In this document: positions 13,986-18,933 of the stretch, in pieces
Position numbering within the stretch: the first letter of the stretch is position 1
Layout: every line of letters starts with the position of its first letter
From: SVTX01 sp964629615
Lineage (GTDB): Bacteria; Bacillota; Clostridia; Oscillospirales; CAG-272
Assembly: GCA_964629615.1 (NCBI GenBank)
Contig: CAZVUD010000031.1
Span: forward strand, 1-18,933
Length of the DNA stretch: 18,933 bases
Direction: 5' to 3'
The notes under the pieces: model-generated
What the model saw: the letters and a program-made list of their open reading frames with translations, nothing else
The model's database searches: none
Told to the model about the DNA's origin: nothing
Program-made: the position numbers and the translations under genes

Positions 13986-15212
13986 ATGCAAGCCATTTTA
14001 GAAACTATTAGAAACTTTGTCGGCAGCATGGGCTTCAACTATATATTTGGTGAAGAGAGCATGGTAGACGGCGTTTGGATGGGTTGGCAGTATCTTGTAA
14101 TGTATGCCATAGCCATCGTGCTTATCTATCTTGCCATAGCAAAGCAATTTGAGCCTTTGCTCCTTTTACCGATAGCAATAGGTATGCTACTGACAAATCT
14201 CCCGGGAGCAAATCTGTTCCACCTTGAATTCTGGATAGATAATTCAGGAAACCTGTCATTGCTTGATTCTCTTAAGCTCGCGCTGAGCAAGGGCGGATTT
14301 TTGGATCTGCTGTATATAGGCGTCAAGCTTGGATTGTACCCATGTATCATATTTATGGGAATAGGCGCAATGACAGACTTTACACCTCTTATCGCAAATC
14401 CGAAGTATTTTCTTATCGGTGCAGGCGCACAGCTTGGTGTATTCGTTGCATTCTCGGCGGCTTTCATATCGGGATTCTACACGATAGGTCAGGCGGCTTC
14501 CATAGGTATAATCGGAGGCGCGGATGGACCTACCGCCATACTCGTGACCAAAACGCTCGGCCCTGCGATACTCGGTGCCGTCGCGATAGCCGCATATTCC
14601 TACATGGCTCTGATACCAATGATACAGCCTCCATTTATGAAGATGCTCACCACAAAGAAAGAGCGTCTTATAAAGATGGAAAAGCTCCGTCCCGTATCTA
14701 AGCTTGAGAAGCTCGTTTTCCCCATACTCGTTACTTTTATAGTAGGACTTCTCGTTCCCGACGCGCTCTCACTTGTAGGTTGCCTTATGTTTGGTAATAT
14801 TCTTAATGTCTGCGGAGTTACCGAAAGACTTTCAAAGACCGTACAGAATGAATTTATGAATATCATAACCATTCTTCTCGGTATTTCTGTAGGTGCGACA
14901 GCAAGCGCATCCAACTTCCTCAGCATTCAGACAGTCATAATAATAGTATGCGGACTCATCGCATTCTGCATTTCCACAATGGGCGGTCTTATCACAGCAA
15001 AGATCATGAACTGGATATCCGGCGGCAAGATAAATCCCCTTATCGGATCGGCAGGTGTTTCTGCTGTTCCTATGGCGGCAAGAGTAGCTCAGACAGTCGG
15101 TCAGAAGGAGGATCCTTCAAACTTCCTGCTCATGCATGCTATGGGACCGAACGTAGCAGGCGTTATCGGCTCTGCGGTTGCCGCAGGCGTGTTCCTTTCA
15201 TGGATAGGCTGA
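13986..15212 (+). CDS. oadB: Na+-translocating decarboxylase beta subunit (OadB/MmdB/GcdB family)
   Basis: This is the integral membrane subunit that decarboxylates carboxybiotin and pumps Na+ outward. The 408 residues are mostly hydrophobic with about nine or more membrane segments. Landmarks match Klebsiella OadB with a constant offset of 23: Asp180 in GGADGPTA (Klebsiella Asp203), Tyr206 in AYSYMALIP (Tyr229), and Asn350, Gly354, Ser359 and Arg366 in NPLIGSAGVSAVPMAAR (Asn373, Gly377, Ser382, Arg389). These are the residues assigned to the Na+ path and carboxybiotin site, so pumping should be intact. AAAGGAT lies 8 nt before the start. The symbol follows the family. Whether the complex uses oxaloacetate, methylmalonyl-CoA or another acid depends on the carboxyltransferase partner, and the operon encodes two candidates. 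Confidence 0.96.
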   Translation: MQAILETIRNFVGSMGFNYIFGEESMVDGVWMGWQYLVMYAIAIVLIYLAIAKQFEPLLLLPIAIGMLLTNLPGANLFHLEFWIDNSGNLSLLDSLKLALSKGGFLDLLYIGVKLGLYPCIIFMGIGAMTDFTPLIANPKYFLIGAGAQLGVFVAFSAAFISGFYTIGQAASIGIIGGADGPTAILVTKTLGPAILGAVAIAAYSYMALIPMIQPPFMKMLTTKKERLIKMEKLRPVSKLEKLVFPILVTFIVGLLVPDALSLVGCLMFGNILNVCGVTERLSKTVQNEFMNIITILLGISVGATASASNFLSIQTVIIIVCGLIAFCISTMGGLITAKIMNWISGGKINPLIGSAGVSAVPMAARVAQTVGQKEDPSNFLLMHAMGPNVAGVIGSAVAAGVFLSWIG

Positions 15213-15326
15213 TCTCGGTTGCAACATTTTAAGCTTTGATTTATAAGCTGTAATATCACATAAGAAAAGCTTTGGCTTTCATGAGTCCTTGTCTTAATGA
15301 CAAGTGACGCAAAGAATGGAGATAAT
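15213..15326 (+). other. Spacer between oadB and the OadA-like gene
   Basis: This 114-nt gap is the longest inside the operon. It carries AAGCTTT and AAAAGCTTT repeats and a small hairpin, CTTGTC-TTAAT-GACAAG (15288-15304), 13 nt before the GGAG ribosome binding site. I see no consensus promoter or T-tract terminator, so read-through from oadB is expected. Confidence 0.5.
15318..15321 (+). promoter_or_regulatory. Ribosome binding site that decides the OadA-like start
   Basis: GGAG lies 5 nt before the ATG at 15327, which begins the family-like N-terminus MSKVKITETVLRDSHQS. The in-frame ATG at 15297 would add ten unrelated residues and lies within the small hairpin. Confidence 0.75.
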
Positions 15327-16727
15327 ATGTCAAAAGTAAAAATTACAGAAACAGTTTTACGTGACTCCCATCAGTCACTTATAGCTACGAGAATGACAAC
15401 AGAGGAGATGCTCCCGATTCTCGAGCAGATGGATAAAATAGGCTACCATTCGCTTGAAGCGTGGGGTGGTGCCACATTCGATGCATGCCTCAGATTTCTC
15501 AATGAAGATCCGTGGGAAAGACTGCGCAAGATCAGAGATAAAGTAAAGAACACAAAGCTTCAGATGCTCTTCCGCGGTCAGAATATACTCGGCTACCGTC
15601 ACTATTCTGATGATGTAGTTGAATATTTTGTGCAGAAATCCATTGCAAACGGTATCGATATCATTCGTATATTTGATGCTCTCAACGATCCCCGTAACCT
15701 TAAAACTGCCATTGACGCAACAAAGAGGGAAGGCGGTCATGTTCAGGCGGCATTCAGCTATACGACAGGACCTGTTTACACAATGGAATATTACGCAGAA
15801 TATGCAAAAAGACTTGAGGACATGGGTGCAGATTCGATATGCATAAAGGATATGGCAGGTCTTTTGCGTCCGTATGATGCATATGAATTGACAAAGACCC
15901 TCAAGGAAAGCGTCAGCCTTCCCATACAGCTCCACACTCACTATACCGCAGGCCTTGCTTCCATGACGCTCTTAAAGGCAATAGAGGCAGGCGTTGATAT
16001 AGTAGATACTGCAATATCGCCTATGGCAATGGGCACATCTCAGCCGCCTACGGAAACTCTCGTAGCCACTCTTGCAGGCACTGAGTATGACACAGGCATA
16101 GAGCTTTCCGAGCTTGATAAGATAACAAAATACTTTACACCCCTCCGTGAAAAGTACCTTGCAAGCGGTCTTATGAATACAAAGGCGCTTAAGGTGGATG
16201 TAAATGCACTTATATATCAGGTTCCGGGCGGAATGCTTTCAAACCTCATGTCACAGCTCAAGCAGGCAGGCAAGGAGGATAAGCTTACAGAGGTGCTTGA
16301 AGAAGTGCCGAGAGTAAGAGCAGATGTCGGATATCCGCCTCTTGTTACACCGTCCTCACAGATAGTCGGAACTCAGGCTGTACTCAATGTATTAAACGGC
16401 GAGAGATATAAGATGGTGACCAAGGAATTCAAGGGTGTGGTTCGCGGCGAATACGGAAAGACTCCCGTTCCGATCTCGGATGAATTCGTAAAGAAGATAA
16501 TAGGCGATGAGCCTGTCATCACACACCGTCCTGCAGATGACATACCTCCGGAGCTTGACACACTTCGTGCAAGCATTCCTGCAGGATACCTTGAGCAGGA
16601 TGAGGACATACTCTCGTATGCTCTGTTCGAGCAGGTAGCTCTTAAGTTCTTTGAGCACCGCAAGAACGAAAAATACGGGGTTGATGAAACCTCTTCGAAC
16701 AAGGAAAACGGTGTTCACACAGTATAA
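15327..16727 (+). CDS. oadA: Oxaloacetate decarboxylase alpha / pyruvate-type carboxyltransferase (OadA/5S-like), no biotin domain
   Basis: This is a TIM-barrel carboxyltransferase of the OadA, PycB and transcarboxylase 5S family, which transfers CO2 between oxaloacetate/pyruvate and biotin. The 466 residues contain the barrel (about 1-290) and the helical PYC/OADA domain (about 295-450). Metal and active-site residues are visible: Asp13 in RDSHQS, the carboxylated lysine Lys174 in IKDMAG, and His203/His205 in LHTHYT. Also seen are LFRGQN (81-86), FDALND (116-121) and the PGGMLSNL motif (300-307). The protein ends without the EAMKM biotinyl domain found at the end of Klebsiella OadA. That domain is supplied by the separate carrier gene at 13556, as in transcarboxylase. 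It is last in the operon, and a strong terminator follows. The reaction class is confident. The direction in the cell is inferred to be oxaloacetate decarboxylation, given OadB. Confidence 0.95.
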   Translation: MSKVKITETVLRDSHQSLIATRMTTEEMLPILEQMDKIGYHSLEAWGGATFDACLRFLNEDPWERLRKIRDKVKNTKLQMLFRGQNILGYRHYSDDVVEYFVQKSIANGIDIIRIFDALNDPRNLKTAIDATKREGGHVQAAFSYTTGPVYTMEYYAEYAKRLEDMGADSICIKDMAGLLRPYDAYELTKTLKESVSLPIQLHTHYTAGLASMTLLKAIEAGVDIVDTAISPMAMGTSQPPTETLVATLAGTEYDTGIELSELDKITKYFTPLREKYLASGLMNTKALKVDVNALIYQVPGGMLSNLMSQLKQAGKEDKLTEVLEEVPRVRADVGYPPLVTPSSQIVGTQAVLNVLNGERYKMVTKEFKGVVRGEYGKTPVPISDEFVKKIIGDEPVITHRPADDIPPELDTLRASIPAGYLEQDEDILSYALFEQVALKFFEHRKNEKYGVDETSSNKENGVHTV

Positions 16728-16731
16728 TATT

Positions 16732-16775
16732 AAAAGGGTCAAATGCGGCTTAAAAACCGCATTTGACCCCTTTTT
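16732..16775 (+). terminator. Intrinsic terminator of the biotin-dependent decarboxylase operon
   Basis: GGGTCAAATGCGG (16736-16748) pairs perfectly with CCGCATTTGACCC (16757-16769) over 13 bp around an 8-base loop. AAAA precedes it and a run of five Ts (16771-16775) follows, so it can work in both directions. It starts a few bases after the OadA-like stop codon. Confidence 0.95.
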
Positions 16776-16865
16776 GTGCAACTTTTCAGGCGTGGAAAAT
16801 CAATTGTGATATTTTTCGCTTGTTTTTGGCATAAAAAATAATAATAAATTGTAAATAATACTGTA

Positions 16866-16895
16866 AAAACCGTGCTTTTTTACAAAAAAGCGGTT
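16866..16895. repeat. Inverted repeat overlapping the rsmE -35 element
   Basis: AACCG (16868-16872), CTTTTTT (16875-16881), AAAAAAG (16884-16890) and CGGTT (16891-16895) pair as a 12-bp inverted repeat with a two-base TG bulge. The right arm ends inside the -35 TTGACA. It could be an operator or a chance product of T- and A-tracts. Other than this and the promoter, 16776-16997 is AT-rich with no gene. Confidence 0.4.
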
Positions 16896-16922
16896 GACAA
16901 ATTGGCTATTTTGTATTATAAT
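16894..16922 (+). promoter_or_regulatory. Sigma-A promoter of rsmE
   Basis: A perfect TTGACA (16894-16899), a 17-bp spacer and a perfect TATAAT (16917-16922) are present. Transcription should start near 16929, leaving a leader of about 70 nt. Confidence 0.9.
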
Positions 16923-16965
16923 AAGTGCATAACTTGTTTTTTTCGTCCGTGATTTTCTACAAACG

Positions 16966-16994
16966 TTTTGACTTTATTGTCAAAAAGGAGGAGG
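16966..16994 (+). promoter_or_regulatory. Leader hairpin abutting a strong ribosome binding site
   Basis: TTTTGAC (16966-16972) and GTCAAAA (16979-16985) form a 7-bp stem with loop TTTATT. The last paired base borders AAGGAGGAGG (16985-16994), and the ATG follows at 16998. The site fixes the start at 16998 over a TTG at 16968 that lies inside the stem. The hairpin may modulate translation. Confidence 0.55.
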
Positions 16995-16997
16995 CAT

Positions 16998-17747
16998 ATG
17001 CCGCGTTTTTTTGTTGGTCAAGACCAAATCGACAATGATATCATAACCATCGTCGGCGATGATGCCCACCACATATCGCGCTCATTGCGTATGGCTGTCG
17101 GCGACAGCATCACACTTTGCGATATGAATGGAAACGATCACGAATGTCAGCTTGTCTCGTTTGCAGATTCATGTGTGCGCGCAAAAATAATCAGCTCACA
17201 TCTCGTTACATCCGAACCGCCTTTTAAAGCATACCTCTTTCAGGCGCTTCCAAAGGGTGATAAGCTCGATATGATAATACAGAAATCAGTTGAATGCGGC
17301 GTATTTGAAATAACCACATTTAACAGCGAGAGATGTATTGCAAAAGAGAAATCAAACGAAGAGAATAAATTAAAGCGCAGACAAAGGATAGCTCTTGAAG
17401 CGGCAAAGCAGTCGGGCAGGGGAAGAGTGCCTACGGTTAATCCCACTGTTTCATTCGATGAAATGATAAGAATGGCATCCTCTTGCGATATAAAGCTTTT
17501 CTGCTACGAAAAGGCAACAATGTCTACCTTAAGATCGGCTCTTTCAGAATATACATCGAATAACGGGAAGGAAAAAGCCCCAAGCATCGCGATCATTATC
17601 GGCAGCGAGGGCGGATTTTCTCTCGGAGAGGCGACTAAGGCAAAAGAAAATGGTATGACCGAGATCGGACTCGGAAACAGAATACTCAGGACCGAAACCG
17701 CATCAAGCTTTGTGCTGGGCTGTTTGGTCTATGAATTTGAATTATAA
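16998..17747 (+). CDS. rsmE: 16S rRNA (uracil1498-N3)-methyltransferase RsmE
   Basis: RsmE is a SPOUT-class methyltransferase that methylates U1498 of 16S rRNA on the assembled 30S subunit. The 249 residues have an N-terminal PUA-like domain beginning MPRFFV with HHISRSLRM (24-32), then KGDKLDMIIQKSVECGV (86-102), the RNA-facing EAAKQSGRGRVP (134-145), and the knotted SAM site with IGSEGGFS (201-208) and LGNRILRTETA (225-235). The length is typical. The start is set by AAGGAGG just upstream. It has its own promoter and stands alone. In many Firmicutes it follows prmA, which here is about 13 kb away beyond two unrelated operons and the inverted mcs-clpC operon. The call is confident. Confidence 0.95.
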   Translation: MPRFFVGQDQIDNDIITIVGDDAHHISRSLRMAVGDSITLCDMNGNDHECQLVSFADSCVRAKIISSHLVTSEPPFKAYLFQALPKGDKLDMIIQKSVECGVFEITTFNSERCIAKEKSNEENKLKRRQRIALEAAKQSGRGRVPTVNPTVSFDEMIRMASSCDIKLFCYEKATMSTLRSALSEYTSNNGKEKAPSIAIIIGSEGGFSLGEATKAKENGMTEIGLGNRILRTETASSFVLGCLVYEFEL

Positions 17748-17828
17748 TTTTCATAAATATAGATCACTTGAATTTTATAAGAAGTTTCAAAGAATATGAC
17801 ACTCAAATAATTTAAAGGGGTTAATTTC

Positions 17829-18917
17829 ATGTCCAACAGATTGTTTCAAACAGTAATACACCAGATGAAGCCCGCCATCGACCGTGTTATCGGCGTTATG
17901 GATGAGAACGGAGTTATCATAGCTTGCTCTGAGCTTGTAAAGATAGGCGAGATAAAGCAGGGTGTAAGAGATGAACTTACGTATACGACAGATCTCGTTG
18001 TATCCGACGGCTATACATACCGCCCGATATCCTCATCAGGCAACAGCAGTGAATACATCGTATTTATGGAAGGCGATGACAAGATGGCTGACAAGATGTC
18101 AAAGCTTCTTGCAGTTTCTCTTACCAACATCAAGAATCTCTACGATGAAAAATATGACAAGGGCTCATTTATCAAGAACATCATTCTCGATAATATCCTT
18201 CCGAGCGACATATACATCAAATCCAAAGAGCTTCACTTCAATACCGAGGAAAATCGCATAGTTCTCCTTATCAAGTTCTTCGGAAAAACAGATATGATGC
18301 CCTTTGAGATGCTCCAGAACATGTTCCCGGACAAATCTAAGGATTATGTTATAAGCGTTGGCGAGCACGATATCGTACTTGTTAAGGATATAAAGCCCGG
18401 CACGGACATGAAAGAGATAGAAAAGGTAGCTATCAATATTTCCGACACTCTCTCCACCGAATTCTACACAAAGGTAAATATCGGTATCTCCACAATAGTT
18501 GAAAATCTCAAGGATCTTGCAAGGGCATATAAGGAAGCCCAGATAGCACTTGAGGTAGGTAAGGTGTTTGAAACAGAGAAGAACATTATAAGCTATGAAA
18601 ATCTCGGTATCGGCAGACTTATATATCAGCTTCCCACAACTCTTTGCGAAATGTTCCTGCAGGAGGTATTCAAGAGAGGCAGCCTTGAGTCACTCGACCG
18701 TGAAACACTTATGACCATCCAGTGCTTCTTTGAGAACAACCTCAATGTATCCGAAACCTCAAGAAAGCTTTTCGTTCACAGAAATACACTTGTTTACAGA
18801 CTCGATAAGATACGTAAGATAACAGGACTTGACTTGCGTGAGTTTGAGCATGCGATAACCTTTAAGGTTGCGCTCATGGTAAAGAAATACCTCAGCTCCA
18901 AGCCCTCAAAGTTCTGA
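17829..18917 (+). CDS. CdaR/PucR-family transcriptional regulator
   Basis: This 362-residue cytosolic DNA-binding regulator has an N-terminal sensory domain of the sugar-diacid-recognition type (about 1-110; DRVIGVMDENGVIIACSELV resembles CdaR). A middle domain (about 115-255) resembles the degenerate GGDEF-like region of CdaR/PucR proteins. The C-terminal PucR helix-turn-helix (about 290-355) has NNLNVSETSRKLFVHRNTLV followed by YRLDKI, the family hallmark. AAAGGGG lies about 8 nt before the start. It is preceded by 81 nt of AT-rich sequence after rsmE, with no clear terminator or consensus promoter, so it may be read from the rsmE promoter. The ligand cannot be told from the sequence. Such proteins usually activate nearby catabolic genes, and the target may lie beyond the window. 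Length and domain order are normal. Confidence 0.9.
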   Translation: MSNRLFQTVIHQMKPAIDRVIGVMDENGVIIACSELVKIGEIKQGVRDELTYTTDLVVSDGYTYRPISSSGNSSEYIVFMEGDDKMADKMSKLLAVSLTNIKNLYDEKYDKGSFIKNIILDNILPSDIYIKSKELHFNTEENRIVLLIKFFGKTDMMPFEMLQNMFPDKSKDYVISVGEHDIVLVKDIKPGTDMKEIEKVAINISDTLSTEFYTKVNIGISTIVENLKDLARAYKEAQIALEVGKVFETEKNIISYENLGIGRLIYQLPTTLCEMFLQEVFKRGSLESLDRETLMTIQCFFENNLNVSETSRKLFVHRNTLVYRLDKIRKITGLDLREFEHAITFKVALMVKKYLSSKPSKF

Positions 18918-18933
18918 TCTGACACAAATTAAG

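Noticed and set aside
15327..16727. OadA-like protein as truncated because it lacks the biotin domain
   Set aside because: The carrier is encoded separately at 13556 and the C-terminus ends at a normal boundary before a terminator, as in the transcarboxylase 5S subunit.
16736..16769. GGTCAAA heptads as a CtsR operator after the biotin operon
   Set aside because: They are the two arms of an intrinsic terminator stem, inverted rather than in tandem, and not near a heat-shock promoter.
16968..16997. TTG start for rsmE
   Set aside because: It lies inside a hairpin and has no ribosome binding site upstream; the MPRFF start at 16998 is typical and has AAGGAGG.

Overview
The window is a piece of a low-to-mid GC Firmicutes chromosome, most likely a gut-type anaerobe of the class Clostridia. 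The evidence is the dnaK-dnaJ-prmA order, the mcsA-mcsB-clpC operon, AGGAGG-type ribosome binding sites, consensus sigma-A promoters with 17-bp spacers, and a Na+-dependent biotin decarboxylase operon. I cannot place it in a genus. No mobile element, CRISPR array, rRNA or tRNA was seen. The antisense open frames are shadows of the genes listed.

Layout. (1) 1-4015, plus strand: a chaperone operon with dnaK (5' end outside the window), dnaJ and prmA. Two hairpins lie between dnaK and dnaJ. A folded non-coding segment and a terminator follow prmA. (2) 4228-7386, plus strand: an extended -10 promoter, a sugar-nucleotidyltransferase-like gene, galE and galM, closed by a terminator that also faces clpC. 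(3) 11389-7385, minus strand: mcsA, an mcsB homologue and clpC, the protein quality-control operon, with no ctsR gene in the window. (4) 11509-16775, plus strand: promoter, five genes and terminator. The genes are an acyl-CoA-type carboxyltransferase, an OadG-like membrane protein, a biotin carrier, OadB and an OadA/5S-type carboxyltransferase. (5) 16894-17747: rsmE under its own promoter. (6) 17829-18917: a CdaR/PucR-type regulator.

How the genes work together. DnaK and DnaJ fold proteins, PrmA and RsmE modify the ribosome, and McsA/McsB/ClpC form the regulated unfoldase that feeds ClpP. The biotin operon should decarboxylate an organic or acyl-CoA acid and export Na+. It also encodes counterparts of all three subunits of propionibacterial transcarboxylase.

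The most noteworthy points are these. The McsB homologue has lost both signature motifs of the arginine-kinase active site and has gained two CxxC pairs. The ClpC beside it keeps the glutamates that read phospho-arginine. DnaJ carries HTD where the J-domain signature is HPD. The biotin operon pairs two different carboxyltransferases with one carrier and one Na+ pump, and one of the two has altered active-site loops. A 79-nt element with the outline of a three-way junction lies downstream of prmA.
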